NCBI GenBank assembly: GCA_040757355.1
Contig: JBFLWY010000036.1
Coordinates: 1 to 26,091, forward strand
Reading direction: 5' to 3'
From: DTYU01 sp040757355
GTDB lineage: Bacteria > Bacillota > Desulfotomaculia > Desulfotomaculales > Ammonificaceae
Length of the DNA stretch: 26,091 nt
In this document: piece by piece, positions 1 through 7,566 of the stretch
How the letters are laid out: each line of letters begins with the position of its first letter
Numbering within the stretch: position 1 is the first letter of the stretch
Made by a program: the position numbers and the translations under genes
The notes under the pieces: generated by a model
Database searches by the model: none
What the model saw: only the letters and a program-made list of their open reading frames with translations
What the model was told of the DNA's origin: nothing

Positions 1-140
1 CGCCCCACAACGATACTTCTGGACCCAGCCTCGCGTGAAAGGATGTAGGCTCCCGCCCGTCCGAGTTTAAACGCGAGTTCAGGTCCAAGCTCCTTGTTGG
101 CTAACCCACGGACACCGTCCGTACCGAAAAGAGCACCCAC
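1..140 (-). CDS. glmM: Phosphoglucosamine mutase GlmM, N-terminal fragment
   Basis: The first 46 codons of a gene that runs off the left edge. Translation from GTG at 140-138 gives VGALFGTDGVRGLANKELGP and then ELAFKLGRAGAYIL, the characteristic GlmM N-terminus (LFGTDGVRG near residue 4, followed by the ELAFKLGRA helix). GlmM converts glucosamine-6-phosphate to glucosamine-1-phosphate in the cytoplasm for peptidoglycan precursor synthesis. The phosphoserine loop expected near residue 100 is outside the window. A GGAGGGGG ribosome site lies about nine bases upstream of the GTG. A promoter-like pair sits just upstream, so it is probably transcribed apart from the amino-acid cluster. The family call is secure from the motif; the start is well supported. 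Confidence 0.9.
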   Translation of the reverse strand, partial: MGALFGTDGVRGLANKELGPELAFKLGRAGAYILSREAGSRSIVVG

Positions 141-164
141 CCGAAAAAGCCCCCTCCGGGCAAA

Positions 165-193
165 ACTTTATTACTATGTGACGGCGATGTCAA
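165..193 (-). promoter_or_regulatory. Probable sigma-A promoter for glmM
   Basis: On the minus strand a perfect -35 box TTGACA (193-188) is followed after 17 bases by TAAAGT (170-165), a four-of-six match to TATAAT. It lies in the 88-base gap between the cimA stop and the glmM start. The -35 is convincing and the -10 weaker, so the exact start site is uncertain. No terminator hairpin is visible after cimA, so read-through into glmM is possible. Confidence 0.55.
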
Positions 194-228
194 CGATATT
201 CTATCTTATGTCACAGGTAAATAATTGG

Positions 229-1839
229 TTAGCCTGGGGGAGAATCCTCAGATCCGGTCTCTTTAGCTTGGGCTTTGCCTTTCAGGAGGCCATAGGCGAA
301 GCTGTCCGCAAGCGCCTGCCAGCTTGCCTCGATTATATTGGCGGAAACGCCTACCGTGGTCCAGGTCCGTTTCCCGTCAGCGGTCTCTATGAGCACCCTG
401 ACAAGTGCTCCTGTCCCCGCCGCCTCGTCCAGTACACGCACCTTGTAGTCGGTGAGGCGCATTTTTTCGATGTCTGGGTAAAACCGCTCGAGCGCTTTAC
501 GGAGCGCGTTATCGAGGGCGTTTACCGGACCGTTGCCCTCCGCGGCGGTGTGAACCGTCTTGTCCGCCACCCGGAGCTTGATCGTGGCCTCGGAATGAAC
601 CGTCCCGCCCTCCTTCAGCTCTGTAAGTATGCGCAGGCTCTCCAGGAGGAAGGGTTTTTCAAGCCCGTTGGCAGCCCGCAACAGCAGGAGTTCAAAGGAA
701 CCCTCGGCGCTCTCGAACTGAAACCCCCTGTGCTCAAGCTCTTTTAGCTGCGCAAGCACCTGTCGGGCCGCCTCGCCCTGCGTGGGCAGGTCGAGGTTGA
801 GCTCGCGGAGCTTGTAGAGCATGTTTGAAAGGCCGGACAGCTCCGAAACAAGTACCCGCCGGTGGTTGCCGACCAGTTCCGGGTTAATGTGCTCATACGT
901 CTGCGGGTCCTTCATCACCGCGCTGACGTGCACTCCGGCCTTGCTGGCGAAGGCGCTCATCCCCACGTAAGGCTGCTGGGGGTTGGGATGTACGTTGGCT
1001 ATCTCGCTTACGTAACGGGAGAGTTCCACCAGGTGCCGCATTTTTTCAATCAGGATGGTGGTAATACCGCACTTGAACGTTAAGTTGGGGAGAACCACGC
1101 AGAGGTCGGCGTTACCGCACCGCTCGCCGTATCCGTTGATTGTACCCTGGACGTGACTGGCTCCTGCTTGAACTGCCGTCAGGGTGTTTGCCACCGCCAT
1201 ACCTGCGTCGTTGTGGGCATGAATGCCCACCGGCACACTGAAGCGGCCGCATACCTCCTCAACAATCGACTTCACTTCCCAGGGAAGCGTACCGCCGTTG
1301 GTATCGCACAGAACAAGCGTTGCCGCACCGCCGGCCTCGGCCGCCTCGAGGGTAGCAAGAGCGTATTCGGGGTTTGCCTTATACCCGTCGAAGAAATGCT
1401 CGGCGTCATAAATCACTTCCAGCCCCTGCTCGCGAAGGTAGGCCACGGACTCCCGGATCATCGCCAGGTTTTCGGTAAGCGTGGTGTTGAGTGCCCGGTC
1501 AACGTGGAAGTCCCAGCTCTTCCCGAACAGGGTAGCTGTTTTAACCCCCGACTTCAAGATCGCCGCAAGATTTTCGTCGTCCTCAGGCCGGATGTTCTTT
1601 TTTCTGGTAGAGCCGAAAGCGGTAATCACAGCGCTTTCCAGCTCAGCATCCCGGATACGCTCGAAGAACTCCATGTCCTTCGGGTTGGAACCGGGCCAGC
1701 CGCCCTCAATATAATGAAATCCAAGCCGGTCAAGCTTATAAGCGATCTTCAGCTTGTCTTCGACCGAAAAGGAGATTCCTTCTGTTTGAGCCCCGTCGCG
1801 GAGCGTGGTGTCGTACACAGTTACCGTGCGCATCTCCAC
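229..1839 (-). CDS. cimA: (R)-citramalate synthase CimA
   Basis: Condenses pyruvate and acetyl-CoA to citramalate, the first step of the threonine-independent route to isoleucine. The protein (536 residues from the chosen start) has the HMGL-like barrel with VYDTTLRDGAQTEGISFSVE at the start, YIEGGWPGSNPKD shortly after, and the metal-site motif HAHNDAGMAVANT. GGWPGSNPKD and DGAQTEGISF separate the CimA clade from LeuA, which has DGEQSPGV. The C-terminal third is the LeuA-type regulatory/dimer domain. A reading frame stays open to 1917, but GGAGG at 1852-1848 sits eight bases before GTG 1839-1837; an ATG two codons later is the alternative start. It is the last gene of the branched-chain cluster. 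LeuCD and a LeuB-type enzyme would carry citramalate on to 2-oxobutyrate. Confidence 0.93.
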   Translation of the reverse strand: MEMRTVTVYDTTLRDGAQTEGISFSVEDKLKIAYKLDRLGFHYIEGGWPGSNPKDMEFFERIRDAELESAVITAFGSTRKKNIRPEDDENLAAILKSGVKTATLFGKSWDFHVDRALNTTLTENLAMIRESVAYLREQGLEVIYDAEHFFDGYKANPEYALATLEAAEAGGAATLVLCDTNGGTLPWEVKSIVEEVCGRFSVPVGIHAHNDAGMAVANTLTAVQAGASHVQGTINGYGERCGNADLCVVLPNLTFKCGITTILIEKMRHLVELSRYVSEIANVHPNPQQPYVGMSAFASKAGVHVSAVMKDPQTYEHINPELVGNHRRVLVSELSGLSNMLYKLRELNLDLPTQGEAARQVLAQLKELEHRGFQFESAEGSFELLLLRAANGLEKPFLLESLRILTELKEGGTVHSEATIKLRVADKTVHTAAEGNGPVNALDNALRKALERFYPDIEKMRLTDYKVRVLDEAAGTGALVRVLIETADGKRTWTTVGVSANIIEASWQALADSFAYGLLKGKAQAKETGSEDSPPG

Positions 1840-1910
1840 TGGCGCAACCTCCAGTGAAAAAATATTCTTGGTAAAGTTAGTCGGAGTTTTACAACTCCCC
1901 TGAAAATACT

Positions 1911-2093
1911 CGTTCAACCTTATACTGACAGCCCAGCACTCAGTGTAGCTTTTGCGCTTCGAAGAAAAAATCTTCCTTAGCCTAAATGACGTGGTGGCTT
2001 TTAAACTTCAAAGATCTTACTGAGTGCTGGGTGGGGTCCGTTCAACGTTCAACGTTGATAAAAAGACCGAAGCATAAGCAATTGAGCCATTTT
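1911..2093 (-). repeat. Intergenic hairpin element, copy A (upstream of cimA)
   Basis: A non-coding stretch of about 183 bases that is almost the same as 9096-9282: the first 90 or so bases match exactly, with scattered differences and small indels afterwards. It contains a perfect 13-bp inverted repeat, CCCAGCACTCAGT at 1932-1944 and ACTGAGTGCTGGG at 2019-2031, enclosing about 74 bases. The left flank reads GTTCAACCTTATACTGA and the right flank has tandem GTTCAAC heptads at 2040-2055. The right end runs into the first N gap, so the element may extend further. It lies between leuD and cimA and would be transcribed as the cimA leader. No open reading frame of note is seen. Confidence 0.85.
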
Positions 2094-2193
2094 NNNNNNN
2101 NNNNNNNNNNNNNNNNNNNNNNNNNNNNNNNNNNNNNNNNNNNNNNNNNNNNNNNNNNNNNNNNNNNNNNNNNNNNNNNNNNNNNNNNNNNNN
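2094..2193. other. Assembly gap of 100 N
   Basis: A fixed-length run of N. The left side ends inside repeat copy A; the right side ends in the last codons of leuD. Unlike the other two gaps it is not flanked by a 127-bp duplication. The near-identical repeat at 9096-9282 is a likely reason for the assembly break. The true missing length is unknown. Confidence 0.95.
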
Positions 2194-2672
2194 AGGCGGG
2201 CCTTGACGTAGGGTATCAGGCCCCCCGCCGCTATTATCTCCTGCATAAAGGGCGGTACCGGGCGTGCCTGGTATTCCTGCCCGCTCTCGATTACCTTGAT
2301 CCTTCCGTTTGCTAAATCTACGTGTAGCCGGCTTCCAGCCGCTATACTATCGGTTTCCGCACATTCCAGAATCGGAAGTCCCACATTAAAGGCATTCCGG
2401 TAAAAAATCCGAGCGAAGCTCTTGGCCACCACGCAAGCCACCCCGGCTGCTTTTATCGCTACGGGGGCATGCTCCCTGGAGGAACCGCAGCCGAAGTTCG
2501 CGCCTGCTACAATGACGTCCCCCGGCTTCACCCTGCCGGCAAAGGTGGGGTCAGCGTCCTCCATGCAGTGCCGTGCCAGCTCCGCCGGATCGCTTGTGTT
2601 CAGGTACCTTGCAGGAATAATAAGGTCGGTATCAACGTTGTCGCCGAATTTGAAGACTGATCCCTCAAACAC
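2194..2672 (-). CDS. leuD: 3-isopropylmalate dehydratase small subunit LeuD (3' end in gap)
   Basis: The small (swivel) subunit of isopropylmalate isomerase, which pairs with LeuC to interconvert 2- and 3-isopropylmalate; the same enzyme can serve citramalate. About 160 residues are visible: FKFGDNVDTDLIIPARYLNT at the N-terminus, ANFGCGSSREHAP (the swivel-domain signature) near residue 60, and GGLIPYVKAR at the end. Family members are about 163-168 residues, so only a few C-terminal residues and the stop fall in the N gap. The start is GTG at 2672-2670, directly abutting the TAG stop of leuC, which indicates translational coupling. Residues read beyond the gap are not leuD. Confidence 0.95.
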
Positions 2673-4180
2673 CTATCTCACCTCTTCCGGGCTCACGATC
2701 CAACCCGCAATAGCGCTCGCCGCGGCTACCGCCGGGTTGGCGAGGTAAACCTCGCTCTCCGGGTGCCCCATCCGCCCGACAAAGTTTCGGTTGGTAGTTG
2801 CCACGGCACGCTCGCCCTTCGCCAGGACACCCATATGGCCGCCGAGGCAAGGTCCGCACGTAGGTGTGGAGACCACAGCACCTGCGTCGATAAAGACCTC
2901 GATAAGGCCATCTTTCAGCGCTTGGCGGTAAATCTCCTGGGTCCCCGGGATCACAATCAACCGCACGTCCTTGTGAACCTGTTTTCCGCTGAGCACCCGT
3001 GCCGCAAGGCGCAGGTCGTCAAGCCGCCCGTTGGTACAGGAGCCGATCACCACTTGGTCGATTTTTACGTCTCCGGCTTTACTTACCGGCCGCACCTTAT
3101 CCGGTGAATGCGGGAAGGCTACGCACGGCTCAAGCCCGGTTAGATCATATTCATATACCTTTTTGTAAATTGCATCCGGATCGCTGTGGAACAGTTTATA
3201 GGGACGCCGCCCCCGGCCCTGCACGTAGACCGCGGTTTTTTCGTCGGGAGCGATGATACCGTTCTTGGCGCCGGCCTCCACCGCCATGTTGCAGATAGTA
3301 AACCGGCCGTCCATGGACAGGTTCTCGATCACCGGCCCGGCGAATTCCATCGCACAGTACAGCGCGCCCTCCACGCCGATCTCCCCGATGGCGTAAAGGA
3401 TCAGATCCTTACCCCCGACCCAGGGACCAGGCTCACCGGTGAAAACAAACTTCAATGATTCGGGGACCTTGAACCAGGTCTCGCCGAGGGCCATTGCGGC
3501 AGCCAGGTCGGTCGAACCGACACCGGTTGAAAAAGCTCCAAGTGCCCCGTAGGTACAAGTGTGGGAATCAGCACCGATGATCACGTCGCCGGGTACTACC
3601 AGACCTTGTTCCGGCAAGAGACAGTGCTCGATGCCCATCCGCCCGACTTCGAAGTAGTTGGGCAGGTCGTGCCGCCGGGCAAAATCCCTTACAACCTTCG
3701 CCTGCTCCGCCGACTTGATGTCTTTGTTCGGCGTGAAATGGTCCGGAACCATCACCACCGCTGCCGGGTCGAAAACCTGCACGCCTATGCGTTCAAACTC
3801 CCTAATGGCCAGTGGGGCCGTAATGTCGTTCGCGAGCAGTACGTCGACCTTGGCGCTGATGAGCTCTCCCGGTTCAACGAATTCCTTGCCCGCATGCGCT
3901 GCCAGAATCTTTTGGGTAATCGTTTGCGGAACANNNNNNNNNNNNNNNNNNNNNNNNNNNNNNNNNNNNNNNNNNNNNNNNNNNNNNNNNNNNNNNNNNN
4001 NNNNNNNNNNNNNNNNNNNNNNNNNNNNNNNNNGGCCAGTGGGGCCGTAATGTCGTTCGCGAGCAGTACGTCGACCTTGGCGCTGATGAGCTCTCCCGGT
4101 TCAACGAATTCCTTGCCCGCATGCGCTGCCAGAATCTTTTGGGTAATCGTTTGCGGAACACGCCCCAAACCTTCGTCCAC
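2673..4180 (-). CDS. leuC: 3-isopropylmalate dehydratase large subunit LeuC (split by assembly gap)
   Basis: The [4Fe-4S] aconitase-family large subunit of isopropylmalate isomerase. The N-terminus, VPQTITQKILAAHAGKEFVE, comes from the right-hand contig and the rest from the left-hand contig. If the two 127-bp copies flanking the N run are merged, the frame continues without a break (TAPLA then IREFERIGVQVFDP), giving about 426 residues, the normal length for the archaeal/bacterial LeuC type. Visible features are ADSHTCTYGALGAF, VIGSCTNGRLDDL with the first cluster cysteine, and TPTCGPCLGGHMG with the other two. The start chosen is GTG at 4180-4178, preceded by GGGGAAAGG; leuA ends 27 bases upstream. 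The gene is probably intact in the organism. Confidence 0.93.
3807..4160. other. 100-N gap with identical 127-bp flanks (assembly artefact in leuC)
   Basis: Bases 3807-3933 and 4034-4160 are the same 127-base sequence on either side of a 100-N run (3934-4033). Merging the copies restores leuC in frame. The length of 127 equals a k-mer size commonly used by de Bruijn assemblers, which points to two overlapping contig ends that were scaffolded and not joined. It is not a biological repeat. Confidence 0.95.
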
Positions 4181-4207
4181 CCTTTCCCCGGCCCTAAAGC
4201 CATCCCT

Positions 4208-5737
4208 TTAGGGAATACCCCGTGGGCCGTTAATGTCCATCGCCATTTTGTTCAGCACGTCGATGTAAGCCCGCGCGCTGGCCTCCAGGACGTCGGTGCT
4301 GAGCCCGCGTCCGAGGTAGGTCTTGCCCTTTTCACTGGATACCCGCACCATCACGCTGCCGACGGCGTCCTTTCCCCCTGTGACCGCGTCAATCCCGTAT
4401 GACTCAAGGGTGCACTTGATCCCGGTAATCTTATCAATCGCCTTATAGATGGCGTCCACAGGGCCGTTCCCGCAGGCTGCTTCTTCGACTATGTTATCAC
4501 CTACCTGCAGCCCTATGGTCGCCGTGGGCACTATGGTCGTGCCGCTGGAAATATGCAGGTATTTGAGTTCGTAGGTCGGCGGCACCCGGCCGATCTCTTC
4601 TTCCACGAGCGCCAGAATATCGTCGTCCGTAACCGCCTTTTTCCGGTCGCAAAGTTCTTTGAACCTTTCAAAGGCGGTTTGCAATTCCTCTTCCGAGAGG
4701 ACGTACCCCAATTCCTGGAGCCGTTGTCTGAAAGCGTGCCTCCCGGAATGCTTTCCTAAAACCAGGCTGGACCGGGGGATACCGATAACCGCCGGGTCAA
4801 TGATCTCGTAAGTGCTGCGTTCCTTCAACATCCCGTCCTGATGGATGCCGGACTCGTGGGCGAAGGCGTTTTTCCCAACAATCGCCTTGTTCGGCTGCAC
4901 AGCCATCCCGGTAAGCGTGGCCACAAGCTTCGAAGTGCGGAAAATCTCCTCTGTCTTGATGCCTGTAACCATTTCGTACAGCGGGCGGCGGGCGTAAAGG
5001 GCCATCACCAGTTCCTCGAGTGCTGCATTGCCCGCCCGCTCTCCGATCCCGTTTATCGTAACCTCCGCCTGCCTCGCACCGTTTTTGATCGCGGCAAGTG
5101 TATTCGCTACAGCCAGGCCTAAGTCATTGTGGCAGTGAACGCTGACGGTCACTTTTTCAATGCCGGGCGTTTTCGCCCGGATCGTCCCGATGAATTCGCC
5201 GAATTCCTCCGGCACGGCGTAACCGACAGTATCAGGAATGTTTACTACGGTGGCTCCAGCCTCAATTGCCGCCGCCAGGACTTGACACAGGTAGTCGATG
5301 TCGGAGCGCGCAGCGTCCATCGCGGAAAATTCAACGTCGGCAGTGTACCCCTTCGCACGCTTAACGGCTTCCCGCGCCGCCTCTAACACCTGCTCGCGGC
5401 TCATCCGCAACTGGTATTTGAGGTGGATATCCGAGGTGGAAATGAAGGTGTGGATCCGCGGTCGTTCCGCCTCCTGCAGGGCCTCCCATGCACGGTCGAT
5501 GTCCTTGGAGTTTGCACGCGCGAGGGCGCAAACACAAACCCCTTTAACGGTTTTCGCGATCTCAGTCACCGCAGTAAAATCCCCAGGTGAAGCAACGGGA
5601 AACCCGGCCTCGATGACATCTACGCCGAGACGCACCAGTTGCTTGGCTATCTGCACCTTTTCCTTAACGTTGAGACTGACCCCGGGTGACTGCTCTCCAT
5701 CCCGAAGTGTGGTATCAAATATGAAAATGCGTTCCAT
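4208..5737 (-). CDS. leuA: 2-isopropylmalate synthase LeuA
   Basis: Condenses 2-oxoisovalerate with acetyl-CoA, the committed step of leucine synthesis. At 509 residues it matches the bacterial LeuA type. FDTTLRDGEQSPGVSLNVKE occupies residues 7-26 (metal ligand D13, with R12), HCHNDLGLAVANT residues 201-213 (H201, H203) and NGIGERAGNAALEE residues 229-242. A C-terminal leucine-binding regulatory domain covers roughly residues 360-509, so feedback inhibition by leucine is expected. ATG at 5737 has GGAGGAGAG just upstream. It starts 19 bases after the second ilvB and is followed 27 bases later by leuC, so it is within one transcription unit. Confidence 0.97.
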   Translation of the reverse strand: MERIFIFDTTLRDGEQSPGVSLNVKEKVQIAKQLVRLGVDVIEAGFPVASPGDFTAVTEIAKTVKGVCVCALARANSKDIDRAWEALQEAERPRIHTFISTSDIHLKYQLRMSREQVLEAAREAVKRAKGYTADVEFSAMDAARSDIDYLCQVLAAAIEAGATVVNIPDTVGYAVPEEFGEFIGTIRAKTPGIEKVTVSVHCHNDLGLAVANTLAAIKNGARQAEVTINGIGERAGNAALEELVMALYARRPLYEMVTGIKTEEIFRTSKLVATLTGMAVQPNKAIVGKNAFAHESGIHQDGMLKERSTYEIIDPAVIGIPRSSLVLGKHSGRHAFRQRLQELGYVLSEEELQTAFERFKELCDRKKAVTDDDILALVEEEIGRVPPTYELKYLHISSGTTIVPTATIGLQVGDNIVEEAACGNGPVDAIYKAIDKITGIKCTLESYGIDAVTGGKDAVGSVMVRVSSEKGKTYLGRGLSTDVLEASARAYIDVLNKMAMDINGPRGIP

Positions 5738-5756
5738 CTCTCTCCTCCAATATGGC

Positions 5757-7415
5757 TTACCAGACCGCTTCCTCGAGACCCCGCCCGGCCAAAACCATAG
5801 GCAGCACGTTTTCCTCGGGCTCGACCAGGCAGTTGACCAGCGCCGGCCCCTCCTTTAAGAGCACTTCCTCCAGAACCGCATCCAAAGCGGCCGGCGTATC
5901 GACGTTATAGCCAGGAATGCCGTAAACTCCGGCGAGGGCGGCAAAATCGGGGCAAAACTCAAAGTCCACCGCCGAGTACCGCTTATCGCAGTAAAACTCC
6001 TGGAGCTGCCGGACCATTCCCAGCCGTTTATTATTGAGAATAAAGATCTTAACACTTAAACCTTGTTCCACCAGAGTCCCAAGCTCGGTCATCGTCATCT
6101 GGAACCCCCCGTCGCCGCAGACCAGGACCACCTGTTTATCAGGCCGGCCGAACTTTGCGCCGATCGATGCAGGCAGACCGTATCCCATGCACCCAAGGCC
6201 GCCCGAGGTGATAAGCGTTCGCGGGTACTTAAAACAGTAATACTGCGCCACCCACATCTGGTGCTGCCCGACATCGGTGACAACTATGCTCTTACCCTTG
6301 GTTACAGCGTTCAGCCGCTCAACCACGTATTGCGGTTTAAATCCCTTTTCCCGGTCGTATTTAAGGGGATATTCGCTCTTGTACCCTTCAACAGCAGCCA
6401 GCCACTCCTCATTTTTGCGCAGGGACAGCAGCGGGAGCAGCGCCTCCAGCACCTGCTTCACATCGCCCACTATCGGAAGGTGCGGTCGGACGTTCTTACC
6501 TATCTCGGCAGGGTCGATGTCCACATGTATGACCCTGGCATTCGGTGCAAACTTTTCCACCGCACCGGTCACCCGGTCAGCAAACCTAACCCCCAGACCG
6601 ATGAGGAGGTCCGCGTTCGTAATGGCCATATTCGCGTAACGCGTTCCGTGCAAGCCCGCCATCCCTAAAAACAGCGGGTGGTCACCGGGAAACCCGCCGA
6701 GCCCCATCAACGTTGAGGCCACTGGTGCAGAAATCGTCTCAGCAAGCCTTATTACCTTCGGCGAGGCACCTGAACTTACCACCCCGCCGCCACTCAGAAT
6801 CACCGGACGGATCGACTCGGAAATCATCCGTGCCGCCTGGGCAACCTGGGTGGGGTGCCCCTTGTAAGTAGGCTTGTAACCTTTAAGCTCGACCCTTTCG
6901 GGGTATTCAAAACGTATCTTCGCACCGGTAACGTCCCGGGGAAGGTCGACCAGCACCGGCCCCGGGCGTCCGCTACGGGCAAGGTGAAAAGCCTTTCTTA
7001 TCACCGAGGGAACCACGGCCGGGTCCTTTACCAGAAAGTTATGCTTGGTAATGGGAAGAGTTACCCCCGTAATGTCAACTTCCTGGAAGGCGTCGGTCCC
7101 CACCTGAACGGTCGGCACCTGCCCGGTGAAAAGGACCAACGGGACTGAATCCATGTAAGCAGTAGCAATACCCGTGACCAGGTTGGTTGCCCCCGGTCCG
7201 GAGGTTGCGACGCAAACGCCCACTTTTCCCGTCGCGCGGGCATAACCGTTCGCGGTGTGCACCGCACCCTGTTCGTGGCGGACAAGCACGTGTTTGATTT
7301 TTGCCCGGTAGAGGGCATCATAAACGGGCAGGATAGCCCCGCCGGGGTAGCCAAAAATCAGGTCTACCCCTTCCGCTTCAAGGCACCGCACGACCGCTTC
7401 GCCAACCGTAACCAC
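5757..7415 (-). CDS. ilvB: Acetolactate synthase large subunit, second copy
   Basis: A thiamine-diphosphate enzyme making 2-acetolactate or 2-aceto-2-hydroxybutyrate from pyruvate. It has 552 residues with the usual three domains. GYPGGAILPVYDAL (residues 22-35) leads to the catalytic glutamate E48 in VRHEQGAVH. ATSGPGATNLVTGIA follows, GFPGDHPLFLGM lies in the middle domain, and GDGGFQMTMTELGT is the ThDP/metal motif in the C-terminal domain. It differs widely from the copy at 9307-11192, so this is not a recent duplication. The start is GTG at 7415 behind a purine-rich GGGGGTGGGG. It lies between ilvC and leuA, apart from ilvN. Whether it uses the same small subunit cannot be read from the sequence. 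Confidence 0.93.
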   Translation of the reverse strand: MVTVGEAVVRCLEAEGVDLIFGYPGGAILPVYDALYRAKIKHVLVRHEQGAVHTANGYARATGKVGVCVATSGPGATNLVTGIATAYMDSVPLVLFTGQVPTVQVGTDAFQEVDITGVTLPITKHNFLVKDPAVVPSVIRKAFHLARSGRPGPVLVDLPRDVTGAKIRFEYPERVELKGYKPTYKGHPTQVAQAARMISESIRPVILSGGGVVSSGASPKVIRLAETISAPVASTLMGLGGFPGDHPLFLGMAGLHGTRYANMAITNADLLIGLGVRFADRVTGAVEKFAPNARVIHVDIDPAEIGKNVRPHLPIVGDVKQVLEALLPLLSLRKNEEWLAAVEGYKSEYPLKYDREKGFKPQYVVERLNAVTKGKSIVVTDVGQHQMWVAQYYCFKYPRTLITSGGLGCMGYGLPASIGAKFGRPDKQVVLVCGDGGFQMTMTELGTLVEQGLSVKIFILNNKRLGMVRQLQEFYCDKRYSAVDFEFCPDFAALAGVYGIPGYNVDTPAALDAVLEEVLLKEGPALVNCLVEPEENVLPMVLAGRGLEEAVW

Positions 7416-7433
7416 GGCCCCACCCCCATAAGA

Positions 7434-7561
7434 GTTCGACGTTAAGACTTATACTGAAAAACTTTATCGTCAGTTCGAAGTTCTAAGTTCGAGTTGCACG
7501 GTCTGAAGTTTGGCTTAAACTCATTACCTTAAAGGCGGTTCGAAGTTCGAAGTCGGCCAAG
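7434..7561. repeat. Spacer of degenerate heptad repeats between ilvC and second ilvB
   Basis: Non-coding. It contains tandem seven-base units AGTTCGA, AGTTCTA, AGTTCGA (about 7472-7493), another GTTCGAA pair near 7542-7556, and GTTCGAC GTTAAGA followed by CTTATACTGA (7448-7457). CTTATACTGA recurs upstream of cimA, ilvN and argG. No strong promoter was found. Confidence 0.7.
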
Positions 7562-7566
7562 TCACC

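Noticed and set aside
94..747. A 217-codon plus-strand open frame
   Set aside because: It is the antisense shadow of cimA and the glmM start region, resembles no family, and the minus-strand genes explain the same bases with clear motifs.
1911..2093. An insertion sequence with transposase
   Set aside because: There are inverted arms but no open frame of useful size inside; at most a non-autonomous element, and no target duplication could be shown.
3807..4160. A 127-bp biological direct repeat in leuC (and the same in ilvB)
   Set aside because: Both pairs are exactly 127 bases, flank fixed 100-N runs and restore genes when merged, which is the mark of assembly overlap.
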